Source of the DNA: Pasteurellaceae bacterium RH1A
Lineage (GTDB): Bacteria > Pseudomonadota > Gammaproteobacteria > Enterobacterales > Pasteurellaceae
Reading direction: 5' to 3'
DNA: 64,000 bases
Assembly: GCA_012221805.1 (NCBI GenBank)
Contig: CP015195.1
Span: 1,783,771-1,847,770 of the forward strand
In this document: piece after piece, positions 43,002 to 53,530 of the stretch
Layout: the number at the start of each line of letters is the position of its first letter
Position numbering within the stretch: position 1 is the stretch's first letter
Notes under the pieces: model-generated
Told to the model about the DNA's origin: nothing
The model's input: only the letters and a program-made list of their open reading frames with translations
The model's database searches: none
Position numbers and translations under genes: made by a program

Positions 43002-44091
43002 GGCATATAGGACAAAATAGTTGGTCTTTTTGCACTTTATGCCTCTATAGGACAAAAAAGTTGGTAAAGATTATTTTAACAGATCCTTACCAACTCTTTT
43101 TGTTCAAAAAGTCCTGTATAAACAAGATCTTATGCTTTCTTGTTAAACCGCTGTGCGGACGTAATTTGTCTTTTAGTTCCTTAAATAAACCTTCAATCCT
43201 ATTTGTTGTCTTTTCAATATTTAATTCAGGATATTTCTCATAAGTAAAAATATATTCATAATAACGCTTAATACTCGCAGCAGCACTTCTTACACTTCGA
43301 TGTTTATAAGGGTATTTCCCTTTTTCATTTGGTTTATCTGACCGTTCACTTAAAAACTCCTGGTGTTTTCTCTTCCATTCATATATTTTTAAATAAAATT
43401 CATTTTTAGAGCTGGTTTTAAGCGTCTTAATAATACTTTTTAATTCTCTTCCTGCATGTGATTGATGTTTCTTTCTCAATGCCCTCATTACGATTGCTAC
43501 AAGATGAAACTGACACATCTGTGTTGGTGTATTGAACAAATCTTTTAAGAGGCCTCTACGCCCATCACAGGTAACTGATTGAATAATATAATTTCTTTCC
43601 CTTAAACGGTTCATGGCCTTCTTGTAATAGATATCTTTTTCTGTTTTGACTATTTGGTGATAAACCACCTTTTTTGTAGAGCTATCAATAAACACCATTA
43701 CACCAAAATCTCGGTGAAAGAATGTTGTATCAATAATTAAGTTCAAGTATGTATTTTGAGGTTTATTTAAGGAGGATTTAGGGTGCTTCTCTAAATATCT
43801 TCGAATAGTTCGAGAAGAGCAAGAATATTTTTCTGCTAACTGTACTTGTGTTTGTTTTCCAGATGAATAATCAAGCCAAATTTTTTCAGGATCTAATTTA
43901 TTCTTAAAGGTAAATGTTTTATTACAGCTAAGACATTTGTAACGCTGTACATTATTTTGTTTGCCATACTTCTGGATCGGGGAATGTTGGCAGAAAGGAC
44001 AGTTTTTTGTGCATATTTCAAAAAGAGGGCTTAAAGCCTTGTACTATAAGGCTTTAAGCCACTTTTTACCAACTATTTTGTCCTATATGCC
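43002..44091 (-). mobile_element. IS256-family-like insertion sequence (zinc-ribbon variant), 1090 bp
   Basis: The element has 24-bp perfect terminal inverted repeats, beginning GGCATATAGGACAAAATAGT (43002-43025) and its complement at 44068-44091. It is flanked by the same 8-bp T tract on each side (42994-43001 and 44092-44099), which fits an 8-bp target duplication. A second, imperfect copy of the left repeat (CTATAGGACAAAAAAGTTGG) lies inside at 43044. An internal hairpin, GGCTTAAAGCCTTG...AAGGCTTTAAGCC, lies near the right end. It carries a single transposase gene. Confidence 0.9.
43087..44014 (-). pseudogene. IS256-like transposase, start region out of frame
   Basis: The frame ending at 43087 is open back past 44013 and reads an N-terminal zinc ribbon (CPFC...CLSC), a helix-turn-helix (QTQVQLAEKYSCSSRTIRRYL) and the catalytic core. 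The core has DTTFF, CDGRRGLL, CQFH and NRIEGLFKEL (candidate D-D-E). No ATG, GTG or TTG exists in this frame before the zinc ribbon. An ATG at 44012-44014 lies in the neighbouring frame, and an A6 run (44003-44008) separates the two; one A fewer would join them. It is therefore either frameshifted near the start, uses slippage, or begins at a rare codon. A TTG at 43746 would give only the catalytic half. Confidence 0.7.
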
Positions 44092-44099
44092 TTTTTTTT

Positions 44100-44118
44100 C
44101 ACAAATCGCCCCGCTTGT
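44100..44118 (+). terminator. Right half of the interrupted artM terminator
   Basis: CACAAATCGCCCCGCTTGT, the exact complement of 42974-42993 without its T tract. See the left half. Confidence 0.8.
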
Positions 44119-44142
44119 CTGTCTTATCTTGGTCAGTCAGCC

Positions 44143-44439
44143 TTAGAAAACCTTTTTAAAAGGCTTGACCACCACTTCACCATAAACCCCTGCTTCCACA
44201 TAAGGATCAAGGCTGGCCCAGTCTTTGGCCGCTTCTAAAGAGTCAAATTGGGCAATAACGGTTGAGCCTGTAAAGCCGGCCTGGCCTGGATTTTCATCGT
44301 CAATGGCTGGGTTGGGGCCTGCGGTCAGCAAGCGGTCTTGAGCCTGGAGGGCTTTTAAACGCTCAAGGTGCTTTTCACGCACGGCCAGGCGTTTTTCCAG
44401 CGTATTGGGTAAGTCTTGGGCAAAAATCACATAGTACAT
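44143..44439 (-). CDS. yciI: YciI family protein
   Basis: This 98-residue protein begins [20 protein letters not shown] and has [19 protein letters not shown] and [17 protein letters not shown]. The ferredoxin-like YciI fold has a conserved His-Asp pair (REKHLERL and DPY). Enzymatic role is uncertain. Last gene of the yciC-yciB-yciA-yciI series; the start follows AAGGAGCGACC. Confidence 0.93.
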   Translation of the reverse strand: MYYVIFAQDLPNTLEKRLAVREKHLERLKALQAQDRLLTAGPNPAIDDENPGQAGFTGSTVIAQFDSLEAAKDWASLDPYVEAGVYGEVVVKPFKKVF

Positions 44440-44459
44440 GGTCGCTCCTTATCTTGGTT

Positions 44460-44911
44460 TTAGTTAGCTTGATTTTCTTGTTCAATCTGTGCCAGGGTTT
44501 GGGCTAATTCTGGGTTGTCTTCACGAGGAATTGGACGTGGGCGGCCATTGCTGTCCACGGCTACAAAACTGAACATGGCCTCGGTCACACATTGGCGATC
44601 ACGGATGCCTTCGTAAACCTTTTTGATCCAAACCTCGACCTTAACCTGAAGCGAGGTTCTGCCCACCTTGGTGCATTTGCCGTAGCAGCACACCACATCC
44701 CCACAGCCACCGGCAGGAGGAAGCTCATGCTGTCCACGGCCACGGTCACCACTCGGCCCTTGGCCAGTTCCTTGGCAAGAATTGCCCCGCCCATATCCAT
44801 TTGGGACATGATCCAGCCGCCGAAAATATCGCCATTGGCATTGGTGTCAGACGGCATGGCCAGGGTGCGTAAAATAAGGGTGCCTTCAGGTTGGCGTTGA
44901 TTATTTTCCAT
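44460..44911 (-). pseudogene. yciA: Acyl-CoA thioesterase YciA, frameshifted
   Basis: YciA is a hotdog-fold acyl-CoA thioesterase. The N-terminal part is [20 protein letters not shown]...DTNANGDIFGGWIMSQMD, with active-site Asn/Asp in NANGDIFGGW. The C-terminal part, VVCCYGKCTKVGRTSLQVKVEVW and onwards, is in a different frame. The break is at about 44699-44702, where GTGGGGATG should read GTGGGGGATG; one G in the run is missing. Everything else matches the family, so the loss is very recent or a consensus error. It overlaps yciB by 11 nt. Confidence 0.9.
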
Positions 44912-45449
44912 TCGATTCCTCAGTATTTTTTAAGTAGGGGTAAACAAAAAAGCCCGTGCCGATCACAGCTGCCAGGCTCAAGCCTGTTAGGCCGAAAACC
45001 TTGAAGGTGGCCCAGGCATCATCCGAGAAAAACTCGCTGATGATAACATTAATGATGGCACAGATAACAAAAAAGCCGGCCCAGCCTAGATTGAGCGTGC
45101 GCCAAGCAGCTTCTGGTAACTTGACTTCCTTGCCCAAGAGCAGCTGGATAAGGGGCTTGTTAAAGCCATATTGGCTGATCAAGAGGGCGGCAGCAAAGAT
45201 TAGATTGACGATGGTCACCTTCCATTTGAGGAAGGCCAGGTCGTTAAAATAGGCGGTCAGAAGGCCAAAAAAGACCACGGCAGCGCCCATAATCCATTGG
45301 GATTTTTCAATTTTCTTGTACAAGACCTTGAGCAAAACCAGTTGAATCAGGGTTGCTACCACAAGAACCAGAGCGGCTTCCTGCACGCCATAAAACTTGT
45401 AGACCAGAAAAAAGAGAATGAGGGGAATAAATTCCAGTAACTGTTTCAC
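44901..45449 (-). CDS. yciB: Septation/intermembrane protein YciB (IspZ)
   Basis: This 182-residue membrane protein has five hydrophobic segments and typical YciB sequences ([49 protein letters not shown]). YciB affects envelope synthesis and division; the exact function is debated. It lies directly after yciC with no gap. Confidence 0.94.
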   Translation of the reverse strand: MKQLLEFIPLILFFLVYKFYGVQEAALVLVVATLIQLVLLKVLYKKIEKSQWIMGAAVVFFGLLTAYFNDLAFLKWKVTIVNLIFAAALLISQYGFNKPLIQLLLGKEVKLPEAAWRTLNLGWAGFFVICAIINVIISEFFSDDAWATFKVFGLTGLSLAAVIGTGFFVYPYLKNTEESNGK

Positions 45450-46175
45450 TTAGGCTCCTTGGCGATAGACCTGGTAAAAACGGAAGCTAAAAATCAGGGT
45501 AAAGACGCTGATAAAGGCATTGACTAGCAGGGCCAACATATCCACCACTTGGTTGCCTGAGGCGGTTAAGAGATTGAGCAAAATGCTTGGCAACATATAG
45601 TTAATCACGCAAAAGAGAATAAGCGGAAACATCTTGCCCCGGCTAAGCCCCCAGGTTTCTTTAAGGGTTTGGCCAATGCCTCTTTGCGGGCTTTCTAGCA
45701 GGTAAACATAGTGAGCCAGGCTAAATTTAATAAAAACAAAAACACCCGTAATCAAGACTGGCAGGGCAAGAATGGCCAGATCTCGGCTGGTTAAGAGCAT
45801 GGCAAAGCCGATGGAAAGGGGAATGGCACTGACAATGGTAATAACCACTACAGGGAAAAAGGCCGCCAAACTTTGGCCCAGTGGGGCAAAGAAGGACTTA
45901 AATTGGCCCTGATTGATCTGGCGGATATTTAAAATAATCAGAATGGTGATTAAAAGATTGAGCACACCAAATAGGAGGGTGGGCAAGATAGTCGGTAAAT
46001 CCTGGCCTTGGCCTGCAAAATCGGCTTCTGTAGAACTTAAGCTAAGTTGAGGTGTGGCAAAAAAATGGCCAATTTGAGCCAGTAAGACCAAGCCTAGGGC
46101 AAAGAGGGAAAAGTGCGACTGATTACGCATAAAATTCCAGCTATCTTGGAATAATTGAGCAAAATTGATGGGCAT
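45450..46175 (-). CDS. yciC: UPF0259 membrane protein YciC
   Basis: This 241-residue protein has about six hydrophobic segments and the family N-terminus MPINFAQLFQDSWNFMRNQS. Function unknown, commonly linked with yciB and yciA. First gene of the yciC-B-A-I transcript; the start follows GAGGATCTT. Confidence 0.92.
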   Translation of the reverse strand: MPINFAQLFQDSWNFMRNQSHFSLFALGLVLLAQIGHFFATPQLSLSSTEADFAGQGQDLPTILPTLLFGVLNLLITILIILNIRQINQGQFKSFFAPLGQSLAAFFPVVVITIVSAIPLSIGFAMLLTSRDLAILALPVLITGVFVFIKFSLAHYVYLLESPQRGIGQTLKETWGLSRGKMFPLILFCVINYMLPSILLNLLTASGNQVVDMLALLVNAFISVFTLIFSFRFYQVYRQGA

Positions 46176-46236
46176 AAGATCCTCAAAGAAACATCAAAAA
46201 ACAGGGCAAAGTATAGCAATAGTTTCTGCATTAGGC

Positions 46237-46401
46237 TAGGGCGTGCCCTCAATTTGCTCACGGCGGTATTTTCGGCAAAAACTCGCCATCTACTTCGTCA
46301 AAAATACTGGCTAACATTTCAATGTTGGCTGCGTTTTTTCCTTGTATCTGTCGTTTTTTGCTCGAAAAACCGACTCGTTTTCAAATTGAGGACACGCCCT
46401 A
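46237..46401. repeat. MITE-like inverted-repeat element, family E
   Basis: The ends AGGGCGTGCCCTCAATTTG and CAAATTGAGGACACGCCCT are inverted copies with one mismatch, enclosing about 125 bp without a gene. Inside are CGGTATTTTCGGCAAAAACTCG and GTTTTTTGCTCGAAAAACCG, again roughly mirrored. It lies between the divergent yciC and yfbV genes. No second copy is in the window. Confidence 0.65.
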
Positions 46402-46460
46402 TTGTAGATTTCTGTCAGTGCTATACAATGCCTTATCCTTTGATTTTCTTCTTGGAAGCT

Positions 46461-46895
46461 ATGTACAACACCCTACAAGCCGGGCAACGGTATTTAGATA
46501 CCTACCCCAACCAAAAAAAACTGGCCCTTTTTATGCCAGACTACCGCCTTATTCGTTTGGTGAAACTGTCCAACCGTTTTATGCCTGCTTTCGCTTGTTT
46601 TGCCGTGGTTTGGCAGTATTTCTTTTTTGACCCTGAGCAGTCTGTGCTGGCCAACGCCATCCTAACCGCCCTTTTTGCCCTGAGCATTCCCGTGCAAGGC
46701 CTTTTTTGGCTTGGCAGGCGGGCCAAATCTCCCTTAACCCTCTCGCTTTTAAAATGGTATGAGGAGCTATGCACCAAACTCAAGGAGGAAAATGTGAAAG
46801 TAGCCGAACAAGCGGTACCAAGTTTCCAAGATTTTGCAAATTTGCTCAAATTAGCGGAAGAAACCTGGGGACAGGAGTATTTTGATAAGTTATAA
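46461..46895 (+). CDS. yfbV: UPF0208 membrane protein YfbV
   Basis: This 144-residue protein starts MYNTLQAGQRYLDTYPNQKK. It has two membrane segments (about 43-62 and 70-88) and the C-terminal family segment FQDFANLLKLAEETWG. YfbV has been linked to chromosome organisation (Ter region) in E. coli; this is not shown here. The start at 46461 follows TTGGAAGCT. Confidence 0.9.
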   Translation: MYNTLQAGQRYLDTYPNQKKLALFMPDYRLIRLVKLSNRFMPAFACFAVVWQYFFFDPEQSVLANAILTALFALSIPVQGLFWLGRRAKSPLTLSLLKWYEELCTKLKEENVKVAEQAVPSFQDFANLLKLAEETWGQEYFDKL

Positions 46896-46930
46896 AAAAT
46901 CGCCTCACAATGTGAGGCGAAATCTTTTAT
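46896..46930. terminator. Bidirectional terminator between yfbV and ampG
   Basis: CGCCTCACA-AT-GTGAGGCG is flanked by AAAAAAT on the left and AAATCTTTT on the right. Confidence 0.85.
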
Positions 46931-46934
46931 AGAA

Positions 46935-48209
46935 TTAAGCTGCTTTTTTCTCATTCCAAGGTGCAACCCAGAACAGCGCCAGCATACCTGGAATACCCAC
47001 AGCAAAGCAGATCCAAAAGAAGTTATAATAGCCATAATTTTCTACCAAGACCCCAGAGAAGGAACCAAACAGCTTACTCGGAATGGCTGATAAACTGGTG
47101 AAAATAGCCAGCTGGGTGGCCGTGTAAAGCGGGTTGGTTTCCCGGGCCATAAAGGCCACAAAGGCGGCTGTACCTAAGCCCACGCCGATATATTCCGCAA
47201 TCATCACTGTGGTTAGTACGAAATATTCGTAAGAGCCAATGGTTTCAAACTTGCCATAGCTGGCCATCCAAACAAAGCAGAGGATGGTGATGAGCTGAAC
47301 GGCACCGAAGAGCCACAAGGCACGGTTAATGCCTAGGCGAATCATCAAAATCCCCCCAATCATACCCGAAATAATTGAAGCCCAAAGGGAGTTGAGTTTG
47401 ACCACCGTGCCCACGTCTGTTTTGGTAAAGCCCATATCCAGCACAAATTTGGTTTGAAGCGAGGTCGCCAAGGAATCACCGAATTTGTAGAGGAAGATAA
47501 AGAGAATGAGCCCTAAGCCTGCTGCCAAGCCTTTACGGGAGAAGAACTCTTGGAAGGGCACAGCAAAGGCACGGTAGAAGGGCATGGAGCGGTCGATTTC
47601 AGGCACTTTTGGTTCACGGCCCAAGAAGAGGGAGAGACAAAGACCAGGAATCATAAAGAGGGCGGTGAAGATAAAGACCGTATCCCAAGGGTAGCTGTCG
47701 GCTAAGATGAGGGATAGACCGCCAGGGATTAGGCCAGCAATGCGGTAGGCATTAACGTGTACCGAGTTGCCCAGGCCTAACTCTTCATCGCTTAAGATTT
47801 CCCGGCGGTAGGCATCAATGACGATGTCTTGGACGGCCGAAAGAATGGCAATGATGGTTGAAATCACCGCAACAGTTTGGATTTGGGTTTTAGGATCAAA
47901 CTGACCCAAGAGAGCGAGGGCTGCCAGGAGGCCGATTTGGGTGATAAACATCCAACTGCGACGGCGGCCCAGGAAGTTGGGGTAATAGCGGTCTAGCAAG
48001 GGAGCGATGATAAACTTCCAAGTGTAGGGGAAGCCGACCAGGGTAAAGAAGCCGATGGTTTTAATATCCACTTCTGTGTCGGTCAGCCAGGCTGGCACAA
48101 GTTGGAAGAGCACATAGAGCGGCAAGCCTGAGCTAAAGCCTGTAAAAATACAGAGCAACATATTCTTGGTGAAGATTTGCTGCCAGAGGGTGGGTTGGGG
48201 TTGGGACAT
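46935..48209 (-). CDS. ampG: Muropeptide permease AmpG
   Basis: This 424-residue MFS transporter has the AmpG-type segments FSSGLPLYVLFQLVPAWLTD, KFIIAPLLDRYYPNFLGRRRSWM, VQDIVIDAYRREIL and FVAFMARETNPLYTATQLAI. It imports anhydro-muropeptides for cell-wall recycling. Length is slightly below E. coli AmpG, as in other Pasteurellaceae. Confidence 0.93.
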   Translation of the reverse strand: MSQPQPTLWQQIFTKNMLLCIFTGFSSGLPLYVLFQLVPAWLTDTEVDIKTIGFFTLVGFPYTWKFIIAPLLDRYYPNFLGRRRSWMFITQIGLLAALALLGQFDPKTQIQTVAVISTIIAILSAVQDIVIDAYRREILSDEELGLGNSVHVNAYRIAGLIPGGLSLILADSYPWDTVFIFTALFMIPGLCLSLFLGREPKVPEIDRSMPFYRAFAVPFQEFFSRKGLAAGLGLILFIFLYKFGDSLATSLQTKFVLDMGFTKTDVGTVVKLNSLWASIISGMIGGILMIRLGINRALWLFGAVQLITILCFVWMASYGKFETIGSYEYFVLTTVMIAEYIGVGLGTAAFVAFMARETNPLYTATQLAIFTSLSAIPSKLFGSFSGVLVENYGYYNFFWICFAVGIPGMLALFWVAPWNEKKAA

Positions 48210-48228
48210 ATCAGATCCTCAATAAGTT

Positions 48229-48301
48229 GATAGCGCCAGCCTCTAGGCTGGTGCTGATAACTCTCGGTAACAAAGGCACCAGCGAGGACGCTGGCGCCAT
48301 C
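48229..48301. repeat. Double-hairpin repeat, family B (copy 5)
   Basis: GATAGCGCCAGCCTCTAGGC with TGGTGC, then GCACCAGCGAGGACGCTGGC and GCCATC. Lies between galE and ampG, both on the minus strand. Confidence 0.8.
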
Positions 48302-48320
48302 CATAAGCTAGATGCTTAAC

Positions 48321-49337
48321 TTAGGCTTTATACCCATTCGGGTTATTCTTCTGCCAGTTCCAGGTGTCCTTCATCATTTGGGTCAGATCACGCTCAGTTT
48401 TCCAGCCCAGCTCTCTAAGCGCCTTTTCAGGATTGGAATAGCAGGTGGCAATATCGCCTGGGCGGCGTTCCACCAGCTTATAAGGCACTTCAATACCGTT
48501 GGCTTCTTCAAAGGCCTTAACCATATCTAAGACTGAATAGCCTGTGCCTGTGCCTAGGTTATAGATGTGGAAGCCGGCATCGTCTTGGTGGCGGTTTAGC
48601 GCCTTGAGGTGGCCCAGAGCCAAATCGACTACATGGATATAATCCCGCACGCCCGTGCCGTCTGGCGTATTATAATCGCTGCCGAAAACTGAAAGCTCTT
48701 TTAGTTTACCCACGGCCACTTGGCTGATGTAAGGCAGGAGGTTATTTGGAATGCCGTTTGGATCTTCCCCAATCAGGCCGCTGATGTGGGCGCCCACTGG
48801 GTTGAAATAACGCAGCACTACCGCACTAAGTTTCGGGAAGGCCTTGACTGTATCTTCTAAAATCCGCTCTACCATATATTTAGAGGTGCCGTAAGGGTTG
48901 GTTGTCCCGCCCACTTCGCAGTCTTCGGTGATTGGAATGATTTTTGGGTCGCCATAAACCGTGGCCGATGAGCTGAAAACGATGTTATGCACGCCAGCCT
49001 TGAGCATTTCTTCCACCAAGACAATCGAGCCTGTTACATTATTTTGATAGTAACGTAACGGCTCCCTCACGCTTTCGCCCACGGCCTTGAGGCCGGCAAA
49101 ATGAATTACCGCCTCAATCTTATGCTGGGCAAAGATTTGGGCTAATAAGGCACGGTCTAAAATATCGCCCTGGTAAAAAGGCACAGCCTTGCCTGTGATT
49201 TGCTCAACCCGCTTAAGTGAAACCTCAGATGAGTTAGACAAATTATCTAACACTACAACCTCACGCCCAGCACTCACCAGTTCAACTACGGTATGCGAGC
49301 CAATATAGCCGGCTCCGCCTGTTACTAAAATTGCCAT
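48321..49337 (-). CDS. galE: UDP-glucose 4-epimerase GalE
   Basis: This 338-residue SDR enzyme begins [20 protein letters not shown], with NAD-binding TGGAGYIGS at 6-14, catalytic YxxxK in NPYGTSKYM and the family segment [18 protein letters not shown]. It interconverts UDP-glucose and UDP-galactose for LOS and capsule synthesis. ATG 49335-49337 (GGAGC upstream) gives the standard N-terminus. Confidence 0.96.
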   Translation of the reverse strand: MAILVTGGAGYIGSHTVVELVSAGREVVVLDNLSNSSEVSLKRVEQITGKAVPFYQGDILDRALLAQIFAQHKIEAVIHFAGLKAVGESVREPLRYYQNNVTGSIVLVEEMLKAGVHNIVFSSSATVYGDPKIIPITEDCEVGGTTNPYGTSKYMVERILEDTVKAFPKLSAVVLRYFNPVGAHISGLIGEDPNGIPNNLLPYISQVAVGKLKELSVFGSDYNTPDGTGVRDYIHVVDLALGHLKALNRHQDDAGFHIYNLGTGTGYSVLDMVKAFEEANGIEVPYKLVERRPGDIATCYSNPEKALRELGWKTERDLTQMMKDTWNWQKNNPNGYKA

Positions 49338-49405
49338 TGTTTGCTCCTTTGCAAAAAATGCAGAAAAATACACCGCTTGTAGTTTACCTTATTTTACAAA
49401 AAAAT

Positions 49406-49440
49406 TAACCCGCTTAAATCAAATTTAAGCGGGTTCTTTT
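49406..49440 (-). terminator. hup terminator
   Basis: On the minus strand, AACCCGCTTAAATTTGATTT and AAGCGGGTT form a perfect stem followed by AATTTTTTTG. Confidence 0.85.
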
Positions 49441-49456
49441 ATCGATTTTGACAAAC

Positions 49457-49729
49457 TTATTTGACTAAATCTTTTAAGGCTTTACCTGCAACAAAGGCTG
49501 GTACGTTAGAAGCTGGGATTTGGATCTCTTCTTTGGTTTTCGGGTTACGGCCTGTGCGGGCTTTACGGTGGTTCACTTTGAAAGTACCGAAACCGATAAG
49601 TTGAACAGCATCACCTTTTTTGAGGCTGCCAGAGATGGCTTCTAATGTTGCTTCTAAAGCAGCTTTTGCTTGTTTTTTGTTTAACTCAGCGCTGGCTGCG
49701 ATGGCATCGATTAACTCAGTTTTGTTCAT
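49457..49729 (-). CDS. hup: DNA-binding protein HU
   Basis: This 90-residue histone-like protein starts [20 protein letters not shown] and has [20 protein letters not shown] (DNA-binding arm) and the tail [13 protein letters not shown]. Codon use is biased, consistent with high expression. HU bends and compacts DNA. The order hemE-yjaG-hup matches E. coli. Confidence 0.97.
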   Translation of the reverse strand: MNKTELIDAIAASAELNKKQAKAALEATLEAISGSLKKGDAVQLIGFGTFKVNHRKARTGRNPKTKEEIQIPASNVPAFVAGKALKDLVK

Positions 49730-49858
49730 AAGTTTATCCTCTTAATTAGATTGAACACCCTATTTTCAAGGGCTTTTTATTTGTTGCAAGAATGCCCCGC
49801 TAGCTTAATAGAATATGAGGCATAAGCAAAGCAAATAATGTTGAAAATGCAACCTAGA

Positions 49859-50455
49859 TCACACTTCTTGCTCAAATTTTAATCCAATATTACTGATTCC
49901 CGCCTGCCTTAGCTCGTTTTTCAGGCCCAGAATCAGGTCTGTATCCCGTTCTTCGCACTCATTGAGCAGGCGGTAGATCTGCCATTGCACATCCAATTCT
50001 TCCTGGATTTCATCGGCATTTTTTAGCTCCTGCTCCTTTAGCTCTCGATCAAGCTGGGTTTCCAAATAGGTGGCAACCGTCTTGAGGGAAAGCTGGCTGA
50101 GCTTGATGGATTGCTCCAGTGTTGAGCCAGCAATAATACTATGTAGGACTTCAGACAGGGCCTCGCAGGCATCTTCTGCCGGGAAAACCCCGTAAAAATC
50201 ATAGCTGTTTACATCTGGAATAATGGTCTCCAGTTTTTCCAGCTGATTTTCAAAGTTGATCTTGGCCCCCTTAACCGTCAGGCTTTCCCAGACCAGGTTG
50301 AGGATATTTTGAAAGACCTTAGCCTGCTCAGCCTGATCTGTTACCTCACAAAAGAGCTGGAAATTAGGCAACATACGCTCGGTCAGGCAGGCCATAAAGG
50401 TCAGGTGCTGCCAGGACTCAAAACGTTCCATACGTTTGTGGATTGGGTTACGCAT
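49859..50455 (-). CDS. yjaG: YjaG family protein (DUF416)
   Basis: This 198-residue helical protein has the DUF416 segments ERFESWQHLTFMACLTERMLPN and DSYDFYG-type NSYDFYGVFPAEDACEAL. Function is unknown; it is conserved between hemE and hup. It begins 8 nt after hemE. Confidence 0.93.
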   Translation of the reverse strand: MRNPIHKRMERFESWQHLTFMACLTERMLPNFQLFCEVTDQAEQAKVFQNILNLVWESLTVKGAKINFENQLEKLETIIPDVNSYDFYGVFPAEDACEALSEVLHSIIAGSTLEQSIKLSQLSLKTVATYLETQLDRELKEQELKNADEIQEELDVQWQIYRLLNECEERDTDLILGLKNELRQAGISNIGLKFEQEV

Positions 50456-50463
50456 CGCTGGTC

Positions 50464-51528
50464 CTATGATTGGTGGTAAGGCTTGGAGAACTCATGCACT
50501 GAATCCACCAGCACCTTCGGGCTTTCGGTTGGCACATCCAAATGAATGCCGTGGCCCAGGTTAAAGACATGGCCAGAACCGTTGCCGAAATCGCTCAAGA
50601 TGGTTTTGACCTCTTGTTGGATCCGCTCAGGTGATGCATAGAGCACGCTTGGATCGAGATTGCCTTGAAGAGCCACCTTATGCCCCACCCGCTTGCGGGC
50701 ATCGGCTAGATTGACGGTCCAGTCTAGGCCGACTGCATCGCAGCCTGTGTCAGCAATGGCTTCCAGCCACAAACCACCGCCCTTGGTAAAGAGGGTAACA
50801 GGTACTTTTCTGCCCTCGTTTTCACGAATAAGACCATCCACGATCTTGTGCATATAGCGAAGTGAGAAGTCCAAGTATTCACGGTGGGCCAGCACGCCGC
50901 CCCAGGTGTCAAAGACCATAACCGCCTGGGCCCCCGCCTTGATTTGGGCGTTGAGGTAGAGAATCACGCTGTCGGCCAGCTTGTCAAGTAAGGCATGCAG
51001 GGTTTCTGGCTCGGCATACATCATTTTCTTGATCTTGGTAAAGGCCTTGCTGGAACCGCCCTCCACCATATAGGTGGCCAAGGTCCAAGGGCTACCGGAG
51101 AAACCGATAAGAGGCACTTCCCCCTTGAGCTCACGGCGAATGGTGCGTACCGCATTCATCACATACTGCAATTCCCCCTCAGGATCAGGAATAGGCAGAT
51201 TGGTTACGTCCGCCTTAGAGCTAATCGGGCGGGCAAATTTTGGCCCCTCGCCGGCCCCAAAACTGAGGCCCAGGCCCATGGCATCTGGAATGGTCAAAAT
51301 GTCGGAGAATAAGATAGCTGCATCCAGCTCATAACGGCGAAGGGGCTGTAAGGTCACTTCGCAGGCCAAATCGGCATTGTGGCAGAGGGACATAAAATCG
51401 CCCGCTTCCGCTCGGGTGGCCTTGTATTCTGGCAGGTAACGGCCGGCCTGACGCATCATCCAAACTGGGGTGCAATCCACAGGTTCACGTAAAAGTGCAC
51501 GAAGATAACGATCATTTTTTAAGGTCAT
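50464..51528 (-). CDS. hemE: Uroporphyrinogen decarboxylase HemE
   Basis: This 354-residue haem-synthesis enzyme has the signature [52 protein letters not shown] and [14 protein letters not shown]. It removes four acetate carboxyls of uroporphyrinogen III. It lies 3 nt after trxB. Confidence 0.97.
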   Translation of the reverse strand: MTLKNDRYLRALLREPVDCTPVWMMRQAGRYLPEYKATRAEAGDFMSLCHNADLACEVTLQPLRRYELDAAILFSDILTIPDAMGLGLSFGAGEGPKFARPISSKADVTNLPIPDPEGELQYVMNAVRTIRRELKGEVPLIGFSGSPWTLATYMVEGGSSKAFTKIKKMMYAEPETLHALLDKLADSVILYLNAQIKAGAQAVMVFDTWGGVLAHREYLDFSLRYMHKIVDGLIRENEGRKVPVTLFTKGGGLWLEAIADTGCDAVGLDWTVNLADARKRVGHKVALQGNLDPSVLYASPERIQQEVKTILSDFGNGSGHVFNLGHGIHLDVPTESPKVLVDSVHEFSKPYHQS

Positions 51529-51531
51529 TGC

Positions 51532-52494
<963 letters not shown>

Positions 52495-52537
52495 TTATAC
52501 TTGAATTTGTAAAAAATAGCTGATTTTAAACCGCTTG

Positions 52538-53086
52538 TTAGTGGACCTGGTTTGAAGCAGGCTGCTTATCCAAGACAAAATAGCTATGCAAGAAAAGTGC
52601 CACCACTCGCAGGTATTCCACCACTTCCTCACCCGCTTCTAGTAGGGCTTCAGGGTCTTCATCTTCCTCATAGCCCAGTTTAGCGATTTCGTCTAAGTCA
52701 TCAATAGCCTCGCCCACTTCATCGGTTTCGCTTTGCAATTTAGGTTGAGCCAGGCCTAGGCCCAATAAAAAGTGGTTTGTCCACTCAGCCAGGCTGTCGG
52801 CCAAGGCAAAGCCGTCTTCTTCCTCTGGCAACCAAAGACTGAAAAGTGGATTGGTGTCTAAATAACTTTGGCTTAATTGCTGGTAAAATTCGCTTAAAGA
52901 AGCCAAAGGGGCTTGGGAGAAGGCATGGCCATCGTTGGTGAATTGGTAGGTTAAGGTTTTCCAGGATTCATCCTGCACCCCGCCTGCCACCAGGCCGCTT
53001 AAAAAGCCGTGGAATTCGGCGGCAGAATAGTCAATTTGGAGGCTGGAAATCAGGTTTTTAAAGTCAGAAACTTGTGTGATTGGCAT
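52538..53086 (-). CDS. ygfB: UPF0149 family protein YgfB
   Basis: This 182-residue acidic protein has the family segments SAAEFHGFLSGLVAGG, LAEWTNHFLLGLGLAQ and KLGYEEDEDPEALLEAGEEVVEYLRVVALFL. I chose ATG 53084-53086 over a TTG 16 codons upstream because the family starts near this point. Function in this group is not known. It diverges from zapA, as in E. coli. Confidence 0.9.
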   Translation of the reverse strand: MPITQVSDFKNLISSLQIDYSAAEFHGFLSGLVAGGVQDESWKTLTYQFTNDGHAFSQAPLASLSEFYQQLSQSYLDTNPLFSLWLPEEEDGFALADSLAEWTNHFLLGLGLAQPKLQSETDEVGEAIDDLDEIAKLGYEEDEDPEALLEAGEEVVEYLRVVALFLHSYFVLDKQPASNQVH

Positions 53087-53168
53087 TTGTTGATTGCTTA
53101 TTGGTAATTCGTTCAAAGAATGGCATAATAGCAAAAATTTATGATTTTAAGTGAGATTTTCCCTATTT

Positions 53169-53480
53169 ATGTCAAAAAATAATATCGAATTGCAGATTTT
53201 CGGACAGTCTTTACGCCTTTATTGTCCAGAGGAACAACAAACCGCCCTGCTGGCCTCTGCCGAACGTTTGGAAGAACGGGTCACCCTTTTAAAGGAGCAG
53301 TCTGGCATTATTCAACTTGAAAAAGTGCTGGCCATTGTGGCCCTTAATCTCAATTATGAATTAGAGCTGGAAAAGCAGAAAAATGCCGAGAATAAAGATG
53401 TGCTGCTTTCCTGCATTCAAAAGCTGGACAGTTCGCTGGGAAAATTGCAAGCCAACAATGATTCGCTCCAAATCGGTTAA
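53169..53480 (+). CDS. zapA: Cell division protein ZapA
   Basis: This 103-residue protein has the ZapA start (NIELQIFGQSLRLYCPEEQQ) and a C-terminal coiled coil (LELEKQKNAENKDVLLSCIQ). ZapA bundles FtsZ filaments at the division ring. Its place before 6S RNA and fau is conserved across gamma-proteobacteria. Confidence 0.94.
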   Translation: MSKNNIELQIFGQSLRLYCPEEQQTALLASAERLEERVTLLKEQSGIIQLEKVLAIVALNLNYELELEKQKNAENKDVLLSCIQKLDSSLGKLQANNDSLQIG

Positions 53481-53530
53481 AAATCATCAATTCGGCCATT
53501 TTTAACTAGGAAAATCTGTCAAATTCCGTT

